DNA of 64,000 nucleotides, from NCBI GenBank assembly GCA_902806575.1, contig CADCXD010000001.1, forward strand, positions 2,666,001 through 2,730,000. The letters are read 5' to 3'. Positions 1 to 10,590 of this stretch are shown here, one piece after another (the stretch's first letter is position 1; every line of letters starts with the position of its first letter). The stretch is from Jackrogersella multiformis. Its lineage: Eukaryota > Ascomycota > Sordariomycetes > Xylariales > Hypoxylaceae. Under the pieces are notes generated by a model. The model had not been told where the DNA came from, ran no database searches, and saw only the letters and a program-made list of their open reading frames with translations. The position numbers were made by a program, and so were the translations under genes.

Positions 1-912
1 CCGCCCAAGCCTCCTTTCGATCCTCCTTTCGATCCTCCCTTTGACCCTCCACCCTCCCCCAGGAGCGCAGCATCTGGTCAGGAAGGCGAGGTGGCACAAG
101 ACAAAATAAATTATCCAGGATTACTACTACCCTCTCTCCCTCCAGACGCCCCGCAATGGCCTAAGGGCCTGTACGGCGTAGTCTACGAATTGACGCGCGA
201 TGACTACCGCAAGGTAATCCAGACGGAGGGCGGCGGGTCCGCCTACCAGGACATCCTCGCGCCGTGTCTCGCGCTCCCGCCGCCTCTCGGGATTCCCGAG
301 AAACCTCCCATACCCGAGCTTCCGAAGCCGTTCTTAGCGCATACGCTTTACGCACCTCGCCTACCGTCTCTGCACCCGCCGGGCAACGGCGACAACGACG
401 GTGATAACGACGACGACGACGATCCGCGGGACAAGAAATGGTGGCAGAAACTGCTGTTACCCCTCCACCGCCCCGACCCGGGCTACGCGCAGCCGAGCCC
501 ACGCTACCTACAGTTAATCCGCGACGGGGCGCGTGAGCACTACCTCCCGGATGACTACCAGCTCTACCTCGCGCGGCTGCAAGCCTACAAGATCACGACA
601 TGGCGGCAGGAGGTGGGGCGCTTGTTGGTCCTATTGACCGTGTTGCCGTTATTTGCGTTACTATTGGGGCTCGAATTCTTGTTCGCCGACAAAAAGGACG
701 GCAGAGTGCCGGCGTGGCTAAGCGCCGCCTCGACCATCTTGATGAACCTGGTGTGGAAGACCTACGATGCGATTCTCAAACCGTTGTTCGGGGACGGGGA
801 GCGGACGATAGAGGAAGATGATTCCGGCGATACGAATACAAGGCAGCGGAGCATAATAAGAAATGCGCCTACGTGGGGGAGTGAGAAAAATGCCTTACTT
901 GCAGATTGGTAG
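1..912 (+). CDS. Gamma-glutamylcyclotransferase-like membrane protein, 3' part
   Basis: The frame is open from base 1 to TAG at 912, so the start and upstream exons lie outside the window. The segment YGVVYEL followed by a Thr-Glu-Gly-Gly-Gly motif (Glu codon at 226-228) matches the second half of the GGCT fold, in which the conserved Glu is catalytic. Established family role: release of 5-oxoproline from gamma-glutamyl compounds (GliK/GGCT group). A Ser-Pro-Arg-Tyr-Leu stretch near 495-510 and the helix after it are typical of fungal members. An Asp-rich linker (about 391-425) precedes it. A hydrophobic helix (about 615-685) with a conserved-looking cytosolic tail suggests a C-terminal membrane anchor. 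The visible N-terminus begins with a Pro-Pro-Phe-Asp repeat, perhaps a loop insertion. It converges on the gene at 1180. Family assignment is from motif recall, not a search. Confidence 0.75.
   Translation, partial: PPKPPFDPPFDPPFDPPPSPRSAASGQEGEVAQDKINYPGLLLPSLPPDAPQWPKGLYGVVYELTRDDYRKVIQTEGGGSAYQDILAPCLALPPPLGIPEKPPIPELPKPFLAHTLYAPRLPSLHPPGNGDNDGDNDDDDDPRDKKWWQKLLLPLHRPDPGYAQPSPRYLQLIRDGAREHYLPDDYQLYLARLQAYKITTWRQEVGRLLVLLTVLPLFALLLGLEFLFADKKDGRVPAWLSAASTILMNLVWKTYDAILKPLFGDGERTIEEDDSGDTNTRQRSIIRNAPTWGSEKNALLADW
10..45 (+). repeat. Three 12-bp tandem units in coding sequence
   Basis: Three near-identical 12-bp units (CCTCCTTTCGAT type) encode Pro-Pro-Phe-Asp three times in frame. A short coding minisatellite like this is prone to length variation. 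The third unit has third-position and synonymous changes only. Confidence 0.85.
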
Positions 913-1179
913 CATAGCGTTGTACTGTGGTGGTAGCAATTAATATAAGATAAATACAAAATGTTTCTTGTTTCTGGTCCGGGATATCATGCTGTAAAGC
1001 CCATCTAGCCTATTTTCTACCGCAACCAATCGTGGATGTCGTACCCCCAAACCGTTTAACCGCTATCGTATTCAAACCATCCATGCTCATTACTCCTTTA
1101 CCATCCATAACTCAATTTCCCCATTCTAGTTACCGGTCCGACTAGTCTCAATGTAACTCGTGCTAGACTACAGCTACAG

Positions 1180-2618
1180 CTAAGTCCTGGAGACGAGGTC
1201 GGGGATATCGTCGACCGTATTCCGCCCCTCGAGGATGTCGTAGACGGCCGTGAATAAGGGATACTCCTGCTCGAGGCCCCGCCGCTTCAGGAACGAGTTC
1301 ACCTCGGCGGCGGTGCTGGTGCCCTGCAGCTTCTGGCCGTTGAGCTCGGCCTGCTCGACCTCCTGGACGGAGATGCCCTTCTCGACGGCTTTCTTGGCGC
1401 AGCGGAAGTTGCGGCCGCCGCTGCAGCTCGTGATCAGGTCGGCCACGCCGGCGCTCTCCTCCGTGAAGGTGCCGGTCGAGATGGTCTCGCCGAAGAACTC
1501 GTGGCCGAACTTGACCATCTCGAGCAGGCCCACGCGCATGATGGCCGCCTTGGCGTTGTCGCCCCACCCCCGGCCGTCGACGAAGCCGGCCGCCAGCGCG
1601 ACGATGTTCTTCAGGGCGCCGCCGAGCGACACCCCCGCCACGTCCGACACCATGCGCACGTGGAAGTAGGGGCGGTGGAAGAGCGTCTTGAAGGTGTCGT
1701 GGTCGAGCGGCGGGTACTCGGGCGGCACGGGCGTGAGCTTGGTCTTGCTGATCCGCCCGCGCACGTCCCGGTGCTGCGTGTCCGCCAGGGGCGTAATGCT
1801 CAGCTCCTCCGCGGACGCGCGCGGCGAGCCGCGGTTGGGAGTCGCGGAGCGGGGCGTCGGGTTGCGCGAGTTGTCCATCGGCGGCGGGTCGTACGCGATC
1901 GTAGTCTCGGACCATTTCTCGGCGGCGATCTCGGACGCAATGTTTGCGCCGGACAGGGCGCCGCAGTAGATACCGAGGCCCTCACCGATCCACTCCGAGA
2001 ACAGCGACACGCCCTCGTCCGTGACGTTGACGCCCTTGATGCAGGAGATGCCGCGGGCGAAGGGCAGGATCTTCCCCTGGAGCTGTCCGCAGATCCTGTG
2101 GATGAATTGGTGGGGTAGGTTGAAGATCAGAATGGAGGAGCCGTGGACGGCATCTTCGAGGGAGGGGTTTGCGGTTATGTTGGCGGGGAGCTTGATGTTG
2201 GGGAGATACTTGATGTTCTCGTGGTGCGTGTTGATGACGTTGGTGAGCTTTTCTGGCTTGCCTTCGTATGTTACCTCCTCTTCGTACACCCACATCTGCA
2301 CCTCCTCCTCGAAAAGATCGGGGTGGTCTTTGGTATTCTGGGCAACTATCTTGGAAATCGTCGAGCCCCTAAGTTATGTGGTAATTAGCTTCTCGGGCGA
2401 AGGCGAGTGGACGAGACACACACTCACCAATTACCAGAACCAATGACCGTCACTTTGTGTTTCTTGGTGCCATTGGCACTTAGGAGTCCTGGCGCCATAT
2501 TGGAGAATCGGGATAATTGCGTAGTAGAATAGGATAAAGGTTTCTGTGAGACTCGAGCGTAGGCGGGGAATCTGAAGGATGAAGCAACTGGGTATCTCAA
2601 CCGATATAATATTTTCAT
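1180..2618 (-). CDS. gpd1: Glycerol-3-phosphate dehydrogenase (NAD+)
   Basis: Two exons: 2618-2429/2428 and 2368-1180, with a 59-nt intron (2369-2427, GTGAGT...TAG) splitting the Trp codon of the dinucleotide-binding motif VIGSGNWGS. The enzyme reduces dihydroxyacetone phosphate to glycerol-3-phosphate in the cytosol, the first step to glycerol and a supplier of osmolyte and lipid backbone. Visible signatures are the Rossmann Gly-Ser-Gly-Asn-Trp-Gly, the GALSGANIASEIA stretch, the catalytic-domain segment around SLGGALKNIVALAAGF and WGDNAKAA, and a C-terminal GTSTAAEV. A Pro/Ser/Thr-rich insertion (about 70 residues) before the FHRPYFHV motif is common in filamentous fungal orthologues. Two in-frame ATGs exist: 2618, giving an Arg/Ser-rich 40-residue extension resembling a mitochondrial presequence, and 2498, giving the usual cytosolic start. 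The exon body is very GC-rich at third positions. Confidence 0.94.
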
Positions 2619-4113
2619 ACAGGATAAGAACTAGGAGGTATCGGAGTTCAGGGACGCATATAAGCCTTTAAATAGTTATTTAGGGTGTCGTAATGACCAC
2701 ATAAATGTCTCTTGATATACTTCATGTGACAGCGAGGCGAGGAAGAAAAATAATCGTATAGGAAGGAAGAAGATCAAATCGGACAGACCGAGGCGCCTAA
2801 GAGGAGCCAAAACTTGTGGCACCTGCCAGGGAACAGTGACGCATGAGTAGCTCACCGCCTGCCTTTTGTAGCTTGATAGATTCATGACTTAACTATAAAT
2901 GGTTAGACCATATCCAGCCAACTGGATCAGCAATTAGAGTTTCACTAAGCATTTTGAAGCGAGGACTTCCCGAGTGTAACTTCAGAAGCTGAAGTTACCT
3001 AGGCAGGCAATTGGGAAGTATTTGACCTTTTAGCTGCTTAGGTCCTAGGTAATACATTTATAGGCACCTGGATATACCGGCAACAAACAATGAGCCTAAA
3101 ATATCAAAGGTTCAATTCAGATATAACATTGGGCAAACAGCTTGTTACGGCGGGAAACACCAGCCTCGGCATTGCCACTAAAAGACAAACCGAGGACTTG
3201 AATGGTAAGTCCCATAATAAGTCGGATATGTAAGCTACCTAGGTACATAGAAACAAAGCTCGTGCCCAAGCATTATGTACCTAGGTACTTTGTTGACCCG
3301 GAACCCCTCCATTTTAAACCTTTCAATTGCAGCTCTCTAATTATCACTCAGTTGTTAGATTTACGTCGGTCCAAGCAAGCAATATAATATAGCATCCAAT
3401 ACTTAATTCAAACTGTCATGAGTACCATTACTAAAATGCTTTAAGCTTAATATTAACATAAAACAGCTATTATAACATGATGGTGATCGCAGTGGCACCG
3501 CCGTTAAACAATATGCTTATAAAATTGTCGGATGTTAAAGCCTGGAGTTGTGGATGGATTACGTAATACATGGTTTAAGCAAGATCTTATGTTTTAAAAC
3601 TGTAGTAAAAACCTACACAATGCACAACATGATAACCTCTCTTACAGAGTCTTTGCTTAAGCAACATAACGTCTTTTATACCAGTTCCGTTTTAAATATG
3701 AACAAGACTATGACTATGCCAAGTTAAAGGAAGGGACCGTTAGGAGTTAAGGTCAAGGGATTAAACGAAATTTTTATATGATCCATTACTTAAGTACTTG
3801 TCATACGAAGCAGATAAAGTTAAATTAGATTATCGTTAGGAAAATATTCCAATAACCTTCGATATCCAGTAAAATAATTTCTCTATCTTTTAAATATTTT
3901 ATCATAAGATAACAACGTAAGCATAAATCTTAACAAAGCCACCAAGAAAGAATTGGACCTTTTTACGACAAGTAATAAACCCATAATATGGCTTAACGCT
4001 GTCTTAATGTTGTTTATACATTCTCTTAATAAGCTATATCAAAAGTTGAATAAAGGCTATCGTGACTTCGTTTCTCCCGTTCCTGGTATATTCCCCAATA
4101 CGCGAAGCAGTCA
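2619..4113. other. Intergenic, no gene seen
   Basis: About 1.5 kb, increasingly AT-rich towards 3400-3950. It holds scattered TACCTAGG/GTACCTAG motifs (near 3236 and 3277). Short open frames lack codon bias or recognisable motifs. The right half would be downstream of the minus-strand gene at 4114; the left part should hold the promoter of the dehydrogenase gene. Confidence 0.6.
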
Positions 4114-4965
4114 TCATGTAGACAGCTTACCGCTCTCGATATCTTTCTGAGCTTGAAGGGTCAGATTGACAATCTCAATCACCATGTGCCTCCGCTCTTG
4201 ATCCAGGTGATCATCACTGGCACCATCTAGGTACCACACAGTAGAGTACACCTCGAAGCCATCGAACGATTGACCATAATCATCGCCGGCTACTGGGCGA
4301 AGTGCTATATGGAGCACGCCGAACCTGCTTCCGTCGCGCAAGATCTTATCACCGGCTTCTTGGATGGGAAACTCAGGGAGTGGTCGTAGGAAAGGGTCTT
4401 TACCACGGTCTGGTGCACCGAAGTTGGGAATAGTGAAGTTGGTGGTGACGCCGCCCCAGCCTTCCAGAATCTTTGAAGAAAGCCCCGTTGACGTCGTAAC
4501 GGTTTCCTTCACATAGTGCTCAGGGTTTGCCGCCAAGTTGGCCGCGTCCGCTAAAGCTGACGAGTACCAAGCTGCGAACTGCAAATACGTCACGTTGGGT
4601 AGGAAAACGACGCCTCGCGCATCGGCAGATGCCCATGAATCGCTCGAGTTGTTGGCCACGTCCTTCCAGAAAGTGTCGGCATCGTCCATATCGGGTGCTA
4701 GGAGTTCTTTAAGTCTGTCGGTGCCAAGAGTCTGTTTGAGCTTTAACACCGCAGCGACGTTGTCTGGAGGGAGGTCAGGAAGGTGCTCATCGCATAGTCT
4801 CTTCTTGAGCAGAGTGAGCGCGGTGTCCGCGGTGGCATGTTCGTATTGGCTTTTTGGTTGATCTAAGTTAGGACCAGATAAGAAGTAGCTATAGCCTTCA
4901 ATAGTCTCATTCAAGGCTGTTGCCCCGAGAGCGAAGGCGGAGAGAAAGAAGATCTTCTTAAACAT
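4114..4965 (-). CDS. Putative secreted protein, unknown function
   Basis: A single-exon 283-residue protein. The first 17 residues (Met-Phe-Lys-Lys, then a hydrophobic run ending Gly-Ala-Thr-Ala-Leu) form a good signal peptide, so secretion or cell-wall location is inferred. The rest is soluble and acidic, with several Asn-X-Ser/Thr sites (for example Asn-Asn-Ser-Ser and Asn-Val-Thr) consistent with N-glycosylation, and only one cysteine. There is no transmembrane segment or known catalytic motif. A C-terminal stretch (about residues 195-265) with alternating hydrophobics could be a beta-sandwich. I do not recognise the family. It stands alone between two long intergenic regions. A secreted effector-like or cell-surface role is possible but not shown. 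Confidence 0.7.
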   Translation of the reverse strand: MFKKIFFLSAFALGATALNETIEGYSYFLSGPNLDQPKSQYEHATADTALTLLKKRLCDEHLPDLPPDNVAAVLKLKQTLGTDRLKELLAPDMDDADTFWKDVANNSSDSWASADARGVVFLPNVTYLQFAAWYSSALADAANLAANPEHYVKETVTTSTGLSSKILEGWGGVTTNFTIPNFGAPDRGKDPFLRPLPEFPIQEAGDKILRDGSRFGVLHIALRPVAGDDYGQSFDGFEVYSTVWYLDGASDDHLDQERRHMVIEIVNLTLQAQKDIESGKLST

Positions 4966-7780
4966 GGCGTCTCGAAAGGAAAAGTCGCTGTAAGCTATTT
5001 AACCTGTTTGGATGGGGAATCGAATATATCAAACTATGAGTGAATCCCGGCTGGCCTTATATAGACATTCTCCTATACTTATATGTACCTCCGGCCATAT
5101 CGGATATATTTCAATCGTTATACAAGAGTCTTTTCAATTTATGTATCGTGACATCGAACCACTTCCATGGATAATACTAACTATAAGCAAGGAATAAATG
5201 GCACAGTTCATGTCAACTTCTTAGCTTATGGCGTAGCATGGCGTAACATCTACATGCAATCTCCACAGTAGCAAACCCAGCGTACGTCGACGAATCACCA
5301 GCCACTTATAGGTTAGTAGGATCGCGCAGGATTTGTACATATCCAAACTGATGCTAACAATACCTACATCTTCTATTACTTTGATCTAATATTAATCATC
5401 ATCCTAGCTTATAAGTACTTAGGTAAGTAAATATACAGATCATACTTTAACACGTCGAGGATTATATCCCTAGCCAATCCAATGATTAATATTAACTATT
5501 ACTAGGTTCAAGTCTCGATTAATTATTGGACTTCGGTGTCAATTTCACTCGAATAGGTTTCTTTCTATAATAATTATACTTAGGTACCTAGGTAAATAAC
5601 CAGTGACAAGCCATTTTCCATTGCCCGTCACATGCCAAGCAAATTGTAAAGCTCGATAATAGGTATGGTTCAAATACAACCCTTTACGCTTCTATTAGAA
5701 TGAAAAATGTTTCTTCTACCGTACCTCTTAAGGGAGCTATGACTTGACTATGAGGCAAATATGTGAAGTTGTTTGTTTCAATTAATCTGCGGATGCGCTG
5801 AATGCACACGCGGTAATTCGATTCATCTGGCCGGTGTTCCCTTCGAATGTTTCAAATGCCAAACTTCTTCGAAAATGATATTTCCACTGCGCGATGCCCT
5901 TGCATTAAACAATGGTGTTTTCTCAATATGAACCATGTAATGTGATGCAGTTCGGAGGACCCGGTCTCCAAGGAGACGGCTTATAGCTACTATCTAGCAC
6001 TAGCTTATTTCGCCTCCTCGTGCCTACGCTAGGTTTGTAGATGTATACACAATATACTCTCGTCACCTGAAAATATTACCGAGCGGTTTCGTGTACAGAT
6101 GCATGTAAGAACCCCTAAGAGGTAGATATAACAATTCGATTGTCTCTGCGTAGGTACGTGACCGGGATCGAAATCCGCCCATCCCGGTGAGTGCTTCCAG
6201 TCTTATGTTATTGTACGAGTTTCGCTCTTACATCTGGATATTTTCTTCAGCCGCCACGGGTAACGAGAGGATGGTTGTTGTGCCGTGAAATTGTTTGATA
6301 CCTACTAAATGTCGGGATGGGTAATGATATACTAGTTAGGAACATAGCCCCTTACGTTATTCACAATATTTCGAGCTTTCTATACATTTATAGGATTTAA
6401 TGTAGGCGCGGGATCGGACTATAGCCATTTAGCATTAAACTAACAATTACTTAAAATACGGAAACTATGACGTTGTTAACCTTGGAAGTTAATAGTACCT
6501 AGTAAGGTGAATGGTTATCATAGTCGAGGCTTTCCTACATGTAAATATACAAATACTTACCTAATCAAAGCTTATACTTGCTAAATTTCCTTACATTAGG
6601 TATTTAATATTTTTACAACTCATATTTGAAGCTATCTCGGACTCGAAGATATAGTTTAATCAGAAAATCTTAACCTTATTGGCTGTTTAATAGTTTACAT
6701 TTTAGGAAATGCTTCTGATAGGTTCCAGGGTTAACCTAGGTTCCAAGGTTAGCTAACAGAACATCATCAAGACTCAGAGAATTCCCCACTCCGTATTCAT
6801 ATTACATAATCTCACCTATTTTTAAAGGTAAGCAAAGATTCCAAGGTCTTATTATTGGGTGGATTCCTTGATCCATTTATCTTGCTCGCCCTTATCTTCT
6901 CCATCTTCTTGTATAATTCTATTCGTCATCACTGTTGATCTCCTGCATCTAGCATCGTGGACTTACTTTTTTAGGTGACAAGCGTGCGCCATCGACGGAG
7001 AACTGTTCGGGTTGAGGCACAGCGGGATGCAATAATTCTCTGCTTTCATAGGCCATGACTTCATTGCTGTGCTGACTCTAAACGTGTTATCTTATAGCTA
7101 AAATAACTTCTCTAAGTACCTAAGGTACTAAGACCAATTGTGCGTGCCGAGCCTTGATGAATTAATGAACGCAACACTATTATCATTTATTATTTATTAC
7201 CTTAAGTACCTAAGGTATTTATTACGACGTACCTATGCTATTATTAATAAGTATATTGCTCAATGCTCGGGAAGAAACTAGAGGTTATTAAATATCCCTC
7301 TTCGAGTATAACTACCAGACTACCTACCTAGGTACCTAGGTTATACCTACTTACTTAACCTACACTATCCAGAGAGTAGAGAGTTGTTTAAGCCAGTCAC
7401 CAGTGTCGAAATCGAGTTTCTTCAGCAATTTGTTGTTTGTTGGTTGGTCAATTTCGCATCGACCCAAACTACCGGATAACTTTAAGCCATTTTAGCAGTT
7501 TGGCCGTCGTCCCCGGAACTCTAAACGTTGTCACATCCATGTCTATCGGTTCTTAGCTTGCATGCGCCCCTAAAAATTCCACAAATTCCGCACTGCACAC
7601 TGCACACTGCACATTCCACATTCTACATTCTACACTTTACATTACGTTTCTCTTTACATCCATACCTATCTAGGTAGTACCGTCAACATCGTTCTAAACC
7701 CCGTTCCACATACTGTCCACCATTCACCGTCCACTATCCGCCGTCCACTGTCCACTGTTCACTGCGTACGAAACAAAGTT
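4966..7780. other. Intergenic region upstream of nirA-like gene
   Basis: About 2.8 kb without a convincing gene. It is AT-rich at 5340-5600 and 6400-6700. It contains several TAGGTACCTAGGTA-type palindromic islands (near 5580, 7110, 7200 and 7320-7345). The last 200 bases (about 7580-7765) are a degenerate pyrimidine/CA tandem array (CACTGCA, then TCCACTG units), which fits an unstructured 5' leader and core promoter of the gene at 7781. No uORF or binding site can be assigned with confidence. Confidence 0.6.
7580..7764 (+). repeat. Degenerate CACTGCA/TCCACTG tandem repeat in 5' leader
   Basis: Two neighbouring blocks of imperfect 7- to 9-bp repeats (around 7583-7625 and 7716-7764) lie directly in front of the start codon at 7781. 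They are low-complexity, purine-poor sequence typical of fungal promoters and leaders. Their position suggests they are transcribed, but no functional claim can be made from sequence alone. Confidence 0.6.
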
Positions 7781-10590
7781 ATGGACGGACCCGATCTGTC
7801 GGGTTTAAGAGCACAGACGGCCCTGGCTTCCGGTCTTCCTTTCGCAGATCCTAACCTTCTCCCGGCTAAGAAGAAGTCCAGGAGAGGCGGGGATTCCTCC
7901 ATTCAAAAACGTCGATGCGTTAGCACGTACGTCTTACCTTGACTCACCCTAGTTACATATTGACATAAATCGAGATTGACCATATGTCTTCAGCGCCTGT
8001 ATAGCCTGTCGGCGCCGAAAATCGAAATGCGACGGCGCCCTCCCAAGCTGCGCCGCCTGCGCAAGTGTATACGGCACTGAATGTGTCTACGACCCCAACT
8101 CTGATCATCGTCGGAAGGGAGTGTACAGGGAGAAAATCGATAGCATGAAAGCTCGGAGCTCTACCCTTCAGATACTTATCGAAGCCATACTCAACGCAGA
8201 GGAGGACGACGTCCCTGAAATAGTCAAGAGAATACGAACTTGCGATAGCTTGGATTCCGTGGCCGAGTCCATACTCAAACAAGAAGATTTTAGCAGCGGA
8301 GGAGGAGGAGGGGGAGGAATAGAAGACGAGGATCAGTTGGAAAATGACTATACTACCGATATGCCAGTCGAGGGCGAGAGAGACCTCGCCCGGAAGATGG
8401 GGGAATTACGGCTGGAGAACGGGTCGACGCGCTTCATCGGTGGTACTTCCCACCTAATACATTGGGATATACATGGGGCACCAAATCCGGAATATGACTC
8501 TCGGAATGCCAACGCGGCTGATGTTGACCCTATCATCAGTTGGTCCGACGTCACCAAAGAACGAGATGTTGTCAAACATCTCCTCAACATGTACTTCAAT
8601 TGGCACTACCCTTACTTCACTACGCTGTCTCGATCCTTGTTTTATCGCGACTTTTTGAAAGGAAAATCGAAAATCTCGCCTAACAAGACCGCATATTGCT
8701 CGCCGTTGTTAGTTAATGCGATGCTCGCCTTAGGTTGCCATTTCACTGATGCAGCTTGCGCCTACGCTACTGCCGGGGACAGCTGGACTAAAGGAGACCA
8801 TTTCTTCGCCGAGGCCAAGAGGTTGATTGTCGACAACGACGAATACGAAAAACCTCGCTTAGCAACGGTTCAGGCCCTAGCTCTGATGTCCGTCAGGGAG
8901 GCAGGTTGTGGTCGAGAAGCTAAAGGGTGGGTTTATAGTGGTATGAGCTTCAGAATGGCACAGGATTTGGGTCTTAACCTAGACATCGGGGGCATCAAAA
9001 GCGACAGCGAAAACCTAGAGGAACAAGAGATTGACGCGCGAAGAGTCACTTTCTGGGGGTGCTTCTTGTTCGATAAATGCTGGTCGAATTATCTAGGCCG
9101 ACTCCCACAACTACCCAAAAATTCTTACAGCGTGCCCAAATATGACGTTTTCCCGAACGAAGATGCTGAAGCCTGGTGCCCGTACACTGATACTGGTTTT
9201 GATGAACCAGCAAAGCAACCATCACGGACACGTACCATTGGTTTGCAGCTATCTAAGCTGTGTGAAATCAGTAGCGACCTTCTTTTGTTCTTCTACCACC
9301 CTAACCACATAGGACGATCAAGCGGCAAGTCAGTCGAGCTAAAGAAGCTTAGTGAATTGCATCGACGGCTCGAGGACTGGCGCAAAGAGTTGCCCAAGGA
9401 GCTCGAACCTAAGGAGGGTCAGCTGCCCAACGTCATCCTGATGCAGTAAGTAGAGTATTGCGATCCCAACACAGCGAGGAAATATATTGACCAATAATAG
9501 CATGTTCTTCCATCTCCAATACATCCACCTCTTCCGACCTTTTCTTAAATATCTTCCAGCCACGTCTCCTTTGCCGCCTCATGTATCTCCGCGGAGAATA
9601 TGTACCGCAAATGCAGGTGCCATCTCTAAATTGATGCGCTTATATAAGAAGCTTTACAACTTACGCCAAATATGTAACATCGCAGTGTATATGCTACATT
9701 CTGCTTGTACCATACACATACTCAACCTTCCCGAGAAGACTGCGAAGCGGGACATCATTCATGGCGTGAAACATCTCGAAGAAATTGCCGAGGACTGGCT
9801 CTGCGGTCGTCGTACTCTTAGCATAATCAGCGTTCTCGCTCGCAAGTGGAACGTTGAACTTCCCGAAGAGGCCTCTCACGTTTTGCAGCGTACGGATGAA
9901 AAATGGGGTACCTTCAAGACATCTGATGTCCCTTCACCAAGGTCACATATGGCTATGTCCCCCTCACCCTCGGCTGCGAACTCGACGCCGCCACCGGCGA
10001 AAATTGAGCATAGCCCTACCACTCATAATACTCCACCCGCTTCAGTTCCGTCTCCAAAAGTTGGCTTGGGGTCAGTTGTGTCACCCGAGATGATGAAGAG
10101 CCTAGCCTCGTCGCCATCTAACTTTCAACCCGATGGGCAAATACCCCAACAAATAATTGATAACGTGGCTATCATGGGTAATTCGGTACCCGTAAATGGT
10201 AATTCACTAGATGGTCCGGACTGGCAGCAGTCTCCGTCAACTCAGGCTGCTCTCAACTATCCACAAACTTTTGCCTCGATTCCAAACAATCCCAGGTCCA
10301 ACCAGGCATCTCAAGGTACGAGGAGAAATCAAACCCCGAACTCTATCTACGCAGTCGATGGACAGGACTGGTATCTTAAAGACGGTGTAAACTGGCAGTC
10401 TAGTTTCGATGCGTGGAACATGGGGAACGGGCCTTCTGGGCCAAACGTGTCGGATCCATCAATGTTCATATTTACTTCGAATTCCCCGGCTAATAACGCC
10501 GGACGGTCTCTCCCTCCTATGGATTTCAATTTCGACAGTTTGAACAACTTGTCCTCCGTAGACGGGTGGGACCTTACGAACCTAGAGTAA
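7781..10590 (+). CDS. nirA: Zn(II)2Cys6 transcription factor, NirA/NIT4-like nitrate regulator
   Basis: Three exons: 7781-7926, 7994-9445 and 9501-10590 (introns of 67 and 55 nt, both GT-AG), giving 895 residues, close to the length of Aspergillus NirA. The binuclear zinc cluster spans exons 1-2: Cys51-x2-Cys54-x6-Cys61-x6-Cys68-x2-Cys71-x7-Cys79, with the basic run RRRKSK, followed by a linker (DPNSDHRRKGVY) and a leucine-rich dimerisation helix (about residues 95-120) that match the NirA/NIT4 group. A fungal transcription-factor homology domain follows (about 240-560), and the C-terminal third is Pro/Ser/Asn/Gln-rich, as expected of an activation region. A run of seven glycines lies near residue 150. 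Known family role: nitrate-induced activation of nitrate and nitrite reductase genes in the nucleus. No nitrate assimilation genes lie in this window, so orthology rests on the DNA-binding region and length. Confidence 0.8.

Noticed and set aside
1501..2118. 205-codon plus-strand frame inside the glycerol-3-phosphate dehydrogenase gene
   Set aside because: Shadow of GC-rich minus-strand coding sequence; repetitive Val/Arg/Gly/Asp translation without a domain.
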